64,000 bases of DNA from Clostridiales bacterium (GTDB lineage Bacteria > Bacillota > Clostridia > Saccharofermentanales > Saccharofermentanaceae): assembly GCA_017617525.1 (NCBI GenBank), contig JAFZWA010000028.1:1-64000 (forward strand), read 5' to 3'. The notes beneath the pieces were generated by a model. The model saw only the letters and a program-made list of their open reading frames with translations, was not told the DNA's origin and made no database searches. A program made the translations under genes and the position numbers. This document shows positions 17,713 to 28,899 of the stretch, in pieces; the stretch's first letter is position 1; each line of letters begins with the position of its first letter.

Positions 17713-18246
17713 ATGCTTAGGATCAGACCATATAAGAGCTGTGACGCGAAAAAGATCGTTACATGGCATAAGGATGAAAAAACATTTCTTTACTGGGGCG
17801 GAAACCTGATCGGTTCTTTTCCGTTAAAGCCGGAAGAACTCGATGATATGTACAAAAACAAAAACGGGCTTTGCGAGGAAGAAGACAACTTTTATCCGAT
17901 GACCGCTTTTGACGATGACGGCATCGTCGGTAGCTTCATCATGCGATACATCAAGGGAGATAAGAAGAATCTGCGTTTCGGCTGGGTCATCAATGATCCC
18001 GAGATCCGTGGAAAAGGATACGGAAAAGCCATGCTTCAGCTGGGCTTTCAGTACGCTTTTGAGATCTTAATGGTCGATAAGGTCACGATCGGTGTATACG
18101 AGGATAATCTTCCGGCTTTTAAGTGCTATCAGTCCATCGGGTTTCACACGGGCGGAGAGCTCGAAGATCACTACGAGGACGTACTTGGCGAAAAGTGCAA
18201 GGTCGTTGAGCTGGAAATCAAAAAGGAAGAATGGCAGCGCAGTTGA
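17713..18246 (+). CDS. GNAT-family N-acetyltransferase (RimJ/RimL-like)
   Basis: 177 residues from the ATG at 17713 with GAGGAG upstream. Motif A reads VINDPEIRGKGYGKAMLQLGFQ, followed by the VTIGVYEDNLPAFKCYQSIGF block characteristic of ribosomal-protein-type GNATs. It probably acetylates an amino terminus or small amine. It follows the CatA-like gene by 14 bases, suggesting an operon 16203-18246. Confidence 0.87.
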   Translation: MLRIRPYKSCDAKKIVTWHKDEKTFLYWGGNLIGSFPLKPEELDDMYKNKNGLCEEEDNFYPMTAFDDDGIVGSFIMRYIKGDKKNLRFGWVINDPEIRGKGYGKAMLQLGFQYAFEILMVDKVTIGVYEDNLPAFKCYQSIGFHTGGELEDHYEDVLGEKCKVVELEIKKEEWQRS

Positions 18247-19260
18247 TCAGGACATGATCCAGCAAAGCGCCAGGAACGCGGCTCCGATGATAAAGTCAAC
18301 ATGGAAGTGTTCCTTAAGCGGGATGGCGAGCGGCTTTCCGTCTTCAGATCCGCAGCGGATGTCTTCGTTTTTCTGAAGATAACGGACCGTTCTGAGCTGT
18401 CTTATTACGACCAGCATCATGACAATACCCAAAGAAACACCGATGATCGATGAATACAGGGTCGTTCTGTCGTAGTCGATCGCGTTTTGAACAAGATCCG
18501 GATCCTGAAGCGACAATATCGGCGCAAGAAGGATACGGAAACAGAAATAGCCGATCCTTGTCATGCACGAAGCAAGCGTGTTATCGGTGTAGTATCGGAC
18601 GATGGAGCAGCAGATGCCGATCACAAGAAGAGCAGGAAGCTCAAGACGATTCACCGCAAAAAGCGTACTGAGGATCGCCGGGATCGTGATGCGAAGCCAC
18701 CATCTGTCCGGAATTACTGCATAAACAAGACCTCTGAAGAAGAGTTCTTCGATCAGGATCGGGAAAATCACGACCATGACAAGAAGTAAAAGAATGCCGT
18801 AGACTGACTTTTCGGAAGTGACGTAGTAGTAGAGCTGCGGCGGTATCGGGTTTTCCATCTTAAGCTCAAGATAGATGAAAAGGTTATGCACGCCGACAGA
18901 AATCAGCATGGACGGGACACCGACGAGAAACGCCATGAAAAAACCGCCGAGACCGGGGTTTCTTCCCCATGTGTGATGTTCTCCGATCTTGTAATGCTCA
19001 GTAACAAGGACATAGACCAGAAGCAATGCGAGAAGACGGCAGAGCGTGACCAGAGAGTAGCCGATCAGCGAAGTCTTCGAATAGAAGAGCTTTTCGTCAG
19101 GATAGCCCGTCCATATCATCTGGATGAGAAACGTCAGCCCGAAAGCTCCGGCCATCACGATACCCAGATTCGGGTATTTGGACGGGCAGAGGAAGGGTAT
19201 AACGTAATCTTTAAGTACGGACATGAAGGTCAGGTTGCCGCGTTTCTGATGATCACTCAT
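18247..19260 (-). CDS. CPBP-fold membrane protein with degenerate active site
   Basis: 337 residues and about eight hydrophobic segments. It has the EELFFRG motif of CPBP (CAAX-type) intramembrane metalloproteases near residue 168. The two histidine motifs expected after it are changed: LSTLFAVNRLEL has Asn where the FxxxH histidine should be, and TLASCMTRIGYF lacks the HxxxN/D histidine. It therefore probably does not bind metal or cleave peptides and may be a pseudoenzyme. Its start overlaps the stop of the prepilin-peptidase gene (TAATG), so they are co-translated. It converges with the GNAT gene with no gap. Confidence 0.8.
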   Translation of the reverse strand: MSDHQKRGNLTFMSVLKDYVIPFLCPSKYPNLGIVMAGAFGLTFLIQMIWTGYPDEKLFYSKTSLIGYSLVTLCRLLALLLVYVLVTEHYKIGEHHTWGRNPGLGGFFMAFLVGVPSMLISVGVHNLFIYLELKMENPIPPQLYYYVTSEKSVYGILLLLVMVVIFPILIEELFFRGLVYAVIPDRWWLRITIPAILSTLFAVNRLELPALLVIGICCSIVRYYTDNTLASCMTRIGYFCFRILLAPILSLQDPDLVQNAIDYDRTTLYSSIIGVSLGIVMMLVVIRQLRTVRYLQKNEDIRCGSEDGKPLAIPLKEHFHVDFIIGAAFLALCWIMS

Positions 19261-20138
19261 TAAACAGCCCCCATGACGCCGAAGTAACGATCAAACAGTT
19301 CCAGGAAATATGGCTCATACAGCAGGAAAAGCACTGTTCCGAAGATCAGGAAAGGTCCGAATGCCAGGTAATCCGGGTCGTCCGCGAAGTGCATTTCGCG
19401 CTTTTTCTTCATAAGGATCTTTCTGGCTCTTGCCGGATCCGGACTCTCTCGGATCTCTTTTTCTTCTTTTGCGATCCTCATACGCTTCTTGATGAGCATA
19501 GGAACGGCTACGACACCTGCCGTTACAAAAGAGATGAAAACGACGAATATCAGGCCTTTCAGACCGGAAAGAAGACCACAGAGGAAGAGGAGCTTAACGT
19601 CTCCCATACCCATGGCTTCGGCCTTGGCGATCGCGGATGAAATGAGACCGACGAGAAGAAGGATACCACTGCCGATAAGGGCGGCGATAACACGGTTTAA
19701 AACGAAGTAATACCAGGCTTTATCGGATGCGATCCAGATGTTGCCTTCGACGAAATCGGAAACAAAGTACAAAAGACCGATCGCGATGCTCAAAATGACG
19801 ATCTGGTCGGGAATAATGCGGTTTAAGGTGTCCGACATGATGATGATCGTAAAGCCCGGAAGTAAAAGCAGAAGCGCGGTCACGCGGATCCAGTTGTCAC
19901 CGCAGAGAAAATCCGGATAGATCGCGTTGCTGAGAAAGACCAAAACAGCGTAAATAACGGCAAAAACGGCGATGTGATAGGGCTTTAAGCGCTTCGCCCA
20001 GCGGACGTTTTCGGCATTTGGGTCAAAGTCATAATCCTGAAGCCATGTTTCAGGCATTTTGTTAAACATGAAAAAAGCCGGAATGGCCATAAATGCTGCA
20101 ATTAGCGTGAGTACAATAGTTTGAGACGTTACTGTCAT
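19260..20138 (-). CDS. A24-family prepilin-type peptidase
   Basis: 292 residues from the ATG at 20138, with CGGAGG 8 bases upstream; frames extending further upstream run into glgP antisense and are not used. Membrane helices alternate with the two catalytic Asp motifs: IIMSDTLNRIIPD and GMGDVKLLFL (GxGD). The protein has no N-terminal Cys-rich methyltransferase domain, so it is a peptidase-only form. Members cleave leader peptides of prepilin-like proteins. A long charged cytoplasmic insertion with an Arg/Lys-rich run sits before the last helix. No pilus genes are in the window. Confidence 0.85.
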   Translation of the reverse strand: MTVTSQTIVLTLIAAFMAIPAFFMFNKMPETWLQDYDFDPNAENVRWAKRLKPYHIAVFAVIYAVLVFLSNAIYPDFLCGDNWIRVTALLLLLPGFTIIIMSDTLNRIIPDQIVILSIAIGLLYFVSDFVEGNIWIASDKAWYYFVLNRVIAALIGSGILLLVGLISSAIAKAEAMGMGDVKLLFLCGLLSGLKGLIFVVFISFVTAGVVAVPMLIKKRMRIAKEEKEIRESPDPARARKILMKKKREMHFADDPDYLAFGPFLIFGTVLFLLYEPYFLELFDRYFGVMGAV

Positions 20139-20179
20139 GATCATCCTCCGGAGAATACTATATATAATAATACTTTGAT

Positions 20180-20207
20180 TTGCAGAAATTGTGAAGTCTG
20201 CTAAAAT
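20180..20207 (+). promoter_or_regulatory. Probable promoter of glgP
   Basis: TTGCAG, a 16-base spacer and TAAAAT lie about 50 bases upstream of the start codon at 20257. The match to the vegetative consensus is moderate. Confidence 0.45.
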
Positions 20208-20256
20208 ATGCAATGTGGTTTTAGACAAACCTATGGGGAAAAGGAGGTGCAACGTT

Positions 20257-22953
20257 ATGAGTGAACGTGCACAAAAGAAAGAAACACAGAAGACAGTAAA
20301 GAAAACCGCTACAGCAAAAAAGGCTGCTCCGGCCGCTAAGAAAGCACCGGCAAAGAAGGCAGCTACTACTACGGCAAAGGCGCCGGCGAAGAAAGCAGCT
20401 CCAGCAAAGAAAGCCGCTTCTGCAGCAAAGGCTCCGGCCAAGAAAACCACTACTGCAAAAAAGGCTTCTCCTGCTAAGAAGACTGCTACAGCTTCTAAAG
20501 CTACCGCTAAGAAGGCAGCTCCGGCAAAGACACTGGATCGCAAAAAGATCGTTGTTCATCCGGAAAAGACACACAACATCACCGCTCAGGAACTTCACGA
20601 CATGGTTGCTTTCCAGGTCAAGTCCTGCTCCGGTAAGAGCGCTGACAAGGGTACAGCAAGAGACTACTGGCTGGCTCTTTCCCGTTCTATCGTAGAGATC
20701 ATGGCGGACGATTGGGAGAAGACACGCGAGAAGTACGGTAAGGTCCGTCAGGCACATTACCTCTCCGCAGAATTCCTGGTCGGTCGTTCCATGCTCAATA
20801 ACCTCGTTAACCTCGGTATCTACGAGCAGGCAGTTGAAGCCATGAAGGGCTTCGGCATCAACCTCACGGATCTTCTCGAAGAAGAAACAGACGCAGCGCT
20901 CGGTAACGGCGGTCTTGGCCGTCTGGCAGCCTGCTTCCTGGATTCCTGCGCAACACTGGATCTTCCGGTAACAGGTTACGGTATCCTTTACCGTTACGGT
21001 CTGTTCCGCCAGACATTTGAGAACGGCTTCCAGAGAGAGCATCCGGATTCCTGGATGGAGAATGGTTATCCGTTCGTTATTCCGAGATATGAGGACAAGA
21101 TCCGCGTACACTTCAATGACTTTGATGTATGGGCGATCCCGTGCGACATGCCGATCACGGGCTACAATACACATAACGTAAACCGTCTGCGCCTTTGGAA
21201 GTGCGAACCTGCTCAGGAATTCGACTTCAATCTCTTTAACTCCCAGCGTTTCGATGATGCTGTTATCGAGAGAAACCGCGTAAACGATATCTTCAGAGTG
21301 CTTTACCCGAATGATACATCTTACGATGGTAAGGTTCTCCGTGTACGTCAGCAGTACTTCTTCGTATCTGCCTCCCTGCAGGATATCGTTAGAAACTATA
21401 AGGCTGTTCATGGCAACGACTTTTCTAAGTTTGCCGAACTCAACAGCATCCAGCTCAACGATACACACCCGGTTATCGGTATTCCGGAACTCATGCGTAT
21501 CCTCGTTGATGAGAACGGCGTGAAGTGGGAAGATGCCTGGGAGATCGTTCGTCATACATTCGCTTACACAAACCACACTATCATGGCTGAGGCTCTGGAG
21601 AAGTGGGACTGCAATATCTTCCGCTTCCTGTTCCCGAGAATCTTCGAGATCGTCGAGGGCATCAACAACCAGCAGCGTGCTCAGTTCTTTGAGATGGGTA
21701 TGTATTCCGAGCTTGTTGACCGTCTGTCGATCCTTTCCGACGGTAAGGTTCAGATGGCCTGGATGGCGATCTACGGTTCCTACTCCGTTAACGGCGTAGC
21801 TGCTCTGCATACTGAGATCCTTAAGAGAGATACTCTTAAAGAGTGGTACGAGATCTATCCGGAGAAGTTCAGTAACAAGACAAACGGTGTTACTCCGAGA
21901 AGATGGCTCCGTGTCTGCGACCAGGATCTGGCTGCTCTTATCACAGACCTTCTCGGTAACGAAGACTGGGTAACTGATCTCGATCAGCTCAAGAAGCTCG
22001 AAAAGTACGCGAACGACAAGAAGGTTATGGAGCGCTTCCTCAAGGTTAAGCGTGGAAATAAAGTAGCTCTTTGCGATCACCTGAAGAAGACAAAGGGTAT
22101 CGAAGTCAATCCGGACTCTATCTTCGACGTACAGATCAAGCGTCTGCATGAGTACAAGAGACAGCTCCTGAACGCGATCTACGCTCTGAATCTCTACGAT
22201 CGTATCAAGGAAAATCCGAAGCTCGATATGCCGCCGGTAACCGTATTCTTCGGCGCGAAGGCTGCTCCGGGTTACTTCCGTGCTAAGGCGATCATCAAGT
22301 TCATCAACGAGATCGCTAAGATGATCGACAATGATCCGGCTATGAAGGGCCGTCTGAAGGTCGTATTTATCGAGAACTATAACGTAAGTAACGGTGAAAA
22401 GCTCTTCCCGGCAGCAGATATCTCCGAGCAGATCTCTACAGCAGGTCTTGAGGCTTCCGGTACAGGTAACATGAAGTTCATGATGAACGGTGCGGTTACC
22501 CTCGGTACATGGGACGGCGCTAACGTTGAGATCGCACAGTCGGTTGGTGATGACAATGTCTACATCTTCGGTTGCCGTGTCGAGGATATGGAAGCTACAC
22601 GTGCTTACTACAACCCGAAGTGGCAGTATGAGAACATCCCGGGTCTGAAGAAGGCTCTCGATCGTCTGGTTGACGGTACATTCAACGACGAGGGAACAGG
22701 CATGTTCCAGGATCTGTTCAATGGTCTGATCTACGGCAGCAACTGGCAGCCGGGCGACACCTACTACGTACTGGGTGACTTCGACGATTACAGAAAGACC
22801 AGAGACCAGGCATACAAGGACTATGCAAACCGCATGGCTTGGGCAAAGAAGTGCTGGATCAACATCTGCAATTCCGGTAAGTTCTCTTCTGATAGAACCA
22901 TCAGCGAGTACGCGAAGGGTATCTGGAAGATCAAACCTGCAAAGATTAAGTAA
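20257..22953 (+). CDS. glgP: Glycogen/starch phosphorylase with lysine/alanine-rich histone-like N-terminal tail
   Basis: 898 residues from the ATG at 20257, which has the ideal site AAAAGGAGGTG. Residues ~95-898 are a GT35 phosphorylase: YWLALSRSIVEI and ALGNGGLGRLAACFLDS near the N-terminus and EASGTGNMKFMMNGAV with the Lys that binds pyridoxal phosphate. It releases glucose-1-phosphate from alpha-1,4-glucans. Residues 1-92 are not part of the family: a low-complexity run of Lys, Ala, Pro and Thr in AAPAKKA-type repeats, like histone H1 tails or extended bacterial HU tails. The tail is in frame with no stop, lies after the ribosome site, and uses codons like the rest of the gene, so it is part of the protein. 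Total length exceeds the usual ~810-830 by that tail. Confidence 0.95.
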   Translation: MSERAQKKETQKTVKKTATAKKAAPAAKKAPAKKAATTTAKAPAKKAAPAKKAASAAKAPAKKTTTAKKASPAKKTATASKATAKKAAPAKTLDRKKIVVHPEKTHNITAQELHDMVAFQVKSCSGKSADKGTARDYWLALSRSIVEIMADDWEKTREKYGKVRQAHYLSAEFLVGRSMLNNLVNLGIYEQAVEAMKGFGINLTDLLEEETDAALGNGGLGRLAACFLDSCATLDLPVTGYGILYRYGLFRQTFENGFQREHPDSWMENGYPFVIPRYEDKIRVHFNDFDVWAIPCDMPITGYNTHNVNRLRLWKCEPAQEFDFNLFNSQRFDDAVIERNRVNDIFRVLYPNDTSYDGKVLRVRQQYFFVSASLQDIVRNYKAVHGNDFSKFAELNSIQLNDTHPVIGIPELMRILVDENGVKWEDAWEIVRHTFAYTNHTIMAEALEKWDCNIFRFLFPRIFEIVEGINNQQRAQFFEMGMYSELVDRLSILSDGKVQMAWMAIYGSYSVNGVAALHTEILKRDTLKEWYEIYPEKFSNKTNGVTPRRWLRVCDQDLAALITDLLGNEDWVTDLDQLKKLEKYANDKKVMERFLKVKRGNKVALCDHLKKTKGIEVNPDSIFDVQIKRLHEYKRQLLNAIYALNLYDRIKENPKLDMPPVTVFFGAKAAPGYFRAKAIIKFINEIAKMIDNDPAMKGRLKVVFIENYNVSNGEKLFPAADISEQISTAGLEASGTGNMKFMMNGAVTLGTWDGANVEIAQSVGDDNVYIFGCRVEDMEATRAYYNPKWQYENIPGLKKALDRLVDGTFNDEGTGMFQDLFNGLIYGSNWQPGDTYYVLGDFDDYRKTRDQAYKDYANRMAWAKKCWINICNSGKFSSDRTISEYAKGIWKIKPAKIK

Positions 22954-23061
22954 GCGTCCTATAAATAGAGCGCGATAAAAAAAGAGTTTTCTGTGCTGAC
23001 CTTCGGAGGCACTGAAAACTCTTTTTTATTCGCGCTTTAGAGGGACGCTTACTTTATCTTT
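22941..23061 (+). terminator. 121-base nested hairpin spanning the glgP stop, includes terminator
   Basis: The arms at 22941-22959 and 23043-23061 match at 18 of 19 positions and include the last glgP codons and its stop. Inside them AGCGCGA pairs with TCGCGCT, then AAAAAAGAGTTTTC pairs with GAAAACTCTTTTTT, then GTGC with GCAC around a short loop. The inner part with its T-run is a rho-independent terminator; the outer arms make the structure far longer than usual. Confidence 0.8.
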
Positions 23062-23098
23062 GGGTTCTCTTGCGAGAGGGTGGGGTGCTTACATTGGA

Positions 23099-23158
23099 TT
23101 TCTTTATTCTTTCTTTAACTTCGGTTGACGATGGCTTTACCTTTTGTCGGTAAGATAG
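23099..23158 (+). repeat. Promoter-like direct repeat, copy A
   Basis: This 60-base segment matches 23510-23569 at roughly three quarters of positions. Shared blocks are TTTCTTTATTCTTTCTTTA (19 bases, identical), TTGACGATG and TTTACCTTT, with a GTAAGAT/GTAGAAT end. Each copy lies directly upstream of a tiny membrane-protein gene, so the repeat probably carries promoter and operator. Confidence 0.7.
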
Positions 23159-23193
23159 AGACATAAACAAGGAACGCACCGGAGGGTAACAAC

Positions 23194-23445
23194 ATGACGA
23201 ACACAATGAAAAAAGAGAACAAGACAGTAATTACAGGCAAGCAGATGGTACAGTACCTTGTACTTGTAGCTTTGGGATTGATCGTGCTTATTTCACTCAG
23301 CATAGCGGTCATTAAGATCTCCACAGTATTGTTTAGCATCTCGAGTGTGAACGCGGTTGCCCTCGGCGGTAAGATCGGTCTTCTGGTCTGGCTTGTATTC
23401 CTGGGATTTATTACAGGAAAAGCCGTTAAGAAGGCAAAATCATAA
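23194..23445 (+). CDS. Small two-helix membrane protein, unknown function
   Basis: 83 residues with CGGAGGGTAAC upstream. After a polar, Lys-rich N-terminus there are two hydrophobic helices (about 20-45 and 55-75), the second ending in KAVKKAKS, so both ends probably face the cytoplasm. I recognise no family. It lies alone between the glgP hairpin and a terminator, preceded by repeat copy A. The sequence has coding-like composition and a good start, but is short. Confidence 0.65.
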   Translation: MTNTMKKENKTVITGKQMVQYLVLVALGLIVLISLSIAVIKISTVLFSISSVNAVALGGKIGLLVWLVFLGFITGKAVKKAKS

Positions 23446-23487
23446 TCAGCATACCCCTCAAATCATAAAAACCACCCTCTAGTTAGA

Positions 23488-23512
23488 AGGCCCGACCGAA
23501 AGTCGGGTCTTT
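23488..23512 (+). terminator. Rho-independent terminator after the 83-residue membrane protein
   Basis: CCCGAC and GTCGGG form a GC-rich stem with a CGAAA loop, extended by three weaker pairs and followed by TCTTTCTTT. Confidence 0.85.
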
Positions 23513-23569
23513 CTTTATTCTTTCTTTAGATTCAATTGACGATGTATTTACCTTTCAAAAGTAGAATGG
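23510..23569 (+). repeat. Promoter-like direct repeat, copy B
   Basis: Second copy of the segment at 23099-23158, again directly upstream of a tiny membrane-protein gene. Its 5' end is the T-rich tail of the preceding terminator, as in copy A, where the equivalent T-rich run lies after the glgP hairpin. Confidence 0.7.
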
Positions 23570-23615
23570 AATCATGAAGCACAGGGAAGTGGTTCAGGAA
23601 AGAGGATTTGCAACA

Positions 23616-23780
23616 ATGACAATTCAGCTTAGTAAGACAATGAAGAGAGCAGAAGACCTGATCAGAAACAACAGAAATGTAAGATATGCAGCTTATGCGG
23701 TTCTCTTTCTGGCCACTGCCTATGCGTGCTTCGGCCTTGGTGAAAGATTCGGCGCGTTCGCTTATATTCTCACTCACTGA
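23616..23780 (+). CDS. Very small single-helix membrane protein, unknown function
   Basis: 54 residues from the ATG at 23616, with AGAGGAT 8 bases upstream; the frame continues upstream to 23574 without a site. A basic amphipathic start (TIQLSKTMKRAEDLIRNNRNVRY) precedes one hydrophobic helix (AAYAVLFLATAYACFGLG). I recognise no family. The shared promoter repeat suggests it is expressed under the same conditions as the 83-residue protein upstream. It converges with the metallophosphoesterase, with an 18-base gap. Confidence 0.55.
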   Translation: MTIQLSKTMKRAEDLIRNNRNVRYAAYAVLFLATAYACFGLGERFGAFAYILTH

Positions 23781-23798
23781 CGGAAAGGAAATAACATT

Positions 23799-24686
23799 TC
23801 AGATATGGAACCTGAGAATATGGATCTCGGGACGGGCGAATAAACGGATCGGCAGGAAGCCGTTACCGACGCCTTTACTGATGAATCCTTTATAACCACG
23901 GAATTTAAATTCGCCTGCGAGGATCCCCTCTTCGCGGGCGATCCTATCTTCTCGGAAGATTCGGAATTCGAGATTTCCGGGAAGGTGGACCTGTCCGCCG
24001 TGAAGATGTCCGCAGAGCATATAGTCGAAGGGAAGATCTTCCCCGTCAGAGGATGAACGGTCAGGAAGCTCGTAGGTGTAATCCGGATTATGTACAAGAA
24101 GGAGACGGAAACCGCCGAAATTACTGAAATCAGAGGGGATCTTTCCCCAGGGACGGTTTCCTCTTTCGCTGTCGGCGATGCCGCAAACGGCGATCTTACT
24201 GTCGAAGGAGAGTTCTTTCCAAGCATCGTCCAGAAGGATGACGCCCATCTTATCGTAGTCGGATCTTTCCAGCTTCCAGTCGTGGTTTCCGTGAACGATG
24301 ATCAGGTCGATGTTCTTTTCCTTAAGAAGCGCGGAGACCTCGGTAAGGAGTTTGGTGTCCGCGTTATGGACTTTTTTGTGATGCACGCAGTCGCCACCGA
24401 AAAGAACGACATCACAGTGCTTTTCGAGAAAATGACCGGCGATCCATTTCGGAGAGCGAAGGCAGCCGAAACCGTGGGAATCCGAGAAAAAGCCGATCGT
24501 AATTTCTTTGGTGTCTTTTTGGTCCTTGTTTGTCGGATAAATATCCCGAATGTCCACCTTTACGAGGGCGGCGGAAACGACCATGAACGCGACAAAAAGA
24601 ACGCCGAGAGCAACCAGGATAAGAAAGATCTCGAGGATGGGGATCTTAAGTGAAAAGATCGTGGCGGCAATGAAAAAACGGTGCAT
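23799..24686 (-). CDS. Membrane-anchored calcineurin-like metallophosphoesterase
   Basis: 295 residues from the ATG at 24686 (upstream site weak). One or two N-terminal membrane helices (about 3-40) precede a phosphoesterase domain with all metal-binding motifs in order: GFFSDSHG, LFGGDCV, VHGNHDW and CGHLHGGQ. Members of this anchored group (YkuE/YaeI-like) hydrolyse lipid-linked or nucleotide phosphates at the membrane surface. The substrate is unknown. Confidence 0.88.
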   Translation of the reverse strand: MHRFFIAATIFSLKIPILEIFLILVALGVLFVAFMVVSAALVKVDIRDIYPTNKDQKDTKEITIGFFSDSHGFGCLRSPKWIAGHFLEKHCDVVLFGGDCVHHKKVHNADTKLLTEVSALLKEKNIDLIIVHGNHDWKLERSDYDKMGVILLDDAWKELSFDSKIAVCGIADSERGNRPWGKIPSDFSNFGGFRLLLVHNPDYTYELPDRSSSDGEDLPFDYMLCGHLHGGQVHLPGNLEFRIFREDRIAREEGILAGEFKFRGYKGFISKGVGNGFLPIRLFARPEIHILRFHI

Positions 24687-24836
24687 AGAAGTCGGTTCTT
24701 TTTCCTTTCGGGAGAATTGCTCTTTTAAGTATATATATAATAGCATATATGGTATAATCATGAGGTATTACAAAGAAATGGTTCGCGCGTAAGGATTCTT
24801 GCCTCTTTGGAAACGCGTGAAGGAAGGAAGTAGAAT

Positions 24837-25073
24837 ATGCCTGAAATTAAGTCTGAAGTCGTTAAGGAGATCGGTATCCTTTCGACAAGTAAATCTAACT
24901 GGAACCGTGAAGTAAATATCATCCGCTGGAATGACGGTAAGCCGAAGCTGGATATCCGTGACTGGGCTCCGGAGCACGAGCGTGCAGGTAAGGGCATTAC
25001 CCTGACAGCTGAAGAAGTAGCTGTTCTTAAGGAACTGCTCGCGGACTACGATCCGTACGAATTCGAAGAGTAA
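24837..25073 (+). CDS. PC4/YdbC-family single-stranded nucleic-acid-binding protein
   Basis: 78 residues with GGAAGGAAG upstream. The pattern EIGILSTSKSNWNREVNIIRWNDGKPKLDIRDWAP and a C-terminal helix ending in an acidic tail are those of the YdbC group of PC4-like proteins. The fold dimerises to form a groove for single-stranded DNA or RNA. A TATAAT at 24753-24758 may be its -10 element. Followed 25 bases later by a membrane protein. Confidence 0.82.
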   Translation: MPEIKSEVVKEIGILSTSKSNWNREVNIIRWNDGKPKLDIRDWAPEHERAGKGITLTAEEVAVLKELLADYDPYEFEE

Positions 25074-25098
25074 TTATTTGTTCTGAAAGGCTAAAGCC

Positions 25099-28379
<3,281 letters not shown>

Positions 28380-28383
<4 letters not shown>

Positions 28384-28802
28384 GTTATTTCTGGGCAAAT
28401 CTGGCAGGACATCTTCTGATCAGCCTGATCCTTCTGATCGTTTTCCTGTGGACAGTAAAGAATACCCAGCATAACCGCTGGAAACACGGCTATCTGATCT
28501 TCGTTCAGGTAGTACTGGTGATCATACTTCTTGTTCAGATGGCACTTTGCTCGATACCGAGACTTCTGGATACGACAACGGTCCTTCGTTCCACTTACCG
28601 CATGAGTAGCGGAAAGATCGAGTCCGTAAGCCAGTTTAAGGACAGAGTCGTGATCGACGGAACCAGCTACTATATCAATCCGTTTTCTTTTGACCTGAAA
28701 GAGGGCGATGAGGTCACGGTGAAATACACACCGTACGCCCATTATGCCTATTCTCTGGAGCTTGAAGAGGACGATAATTTCGACAACAGCGGCGTCGGCT
28801 GA
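28380..28802 (+). CDS. Small membrane protein, unknown function
   Basis: 140 residues. Two hydrophobic helices (about 8-25 and 40-60) are followed by a ~75-residue soluble part rich in beta strands (SGKIESVSQFKDRVVIDGTSYYINPFSFDLKEGDEVTVKYTPY), resembling an OB- or SH3-like barrel. No named family is recognised. It overlaps the cyclo-ligase gene by 4 bases, closing the ligA operon. Confidence 0.7.
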
Positions 28803-28899
28803 GTTCTTTTCAAATTGTTTTCATAACTACTCATATATCATATTGATTGCTCTTATCCTTCCGTGATTTAATACAGAAAAACGACGGGAGGAATGAGGT

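Noticed and set aside
20257-20535. Tail of glgP as a separate histone-like gene
   Set aside because: The tail is in frame, without stop, and no second ribosome site precedes the phosphorylase domain.
20221-22149. 642-codon frame antisense to glgP
   Set aside because: It covers the tail and half of the phosphorylase; low-complexity Cys/Leu/Ser sequence mirrors the Lys/Ala tail. No ribosome site.
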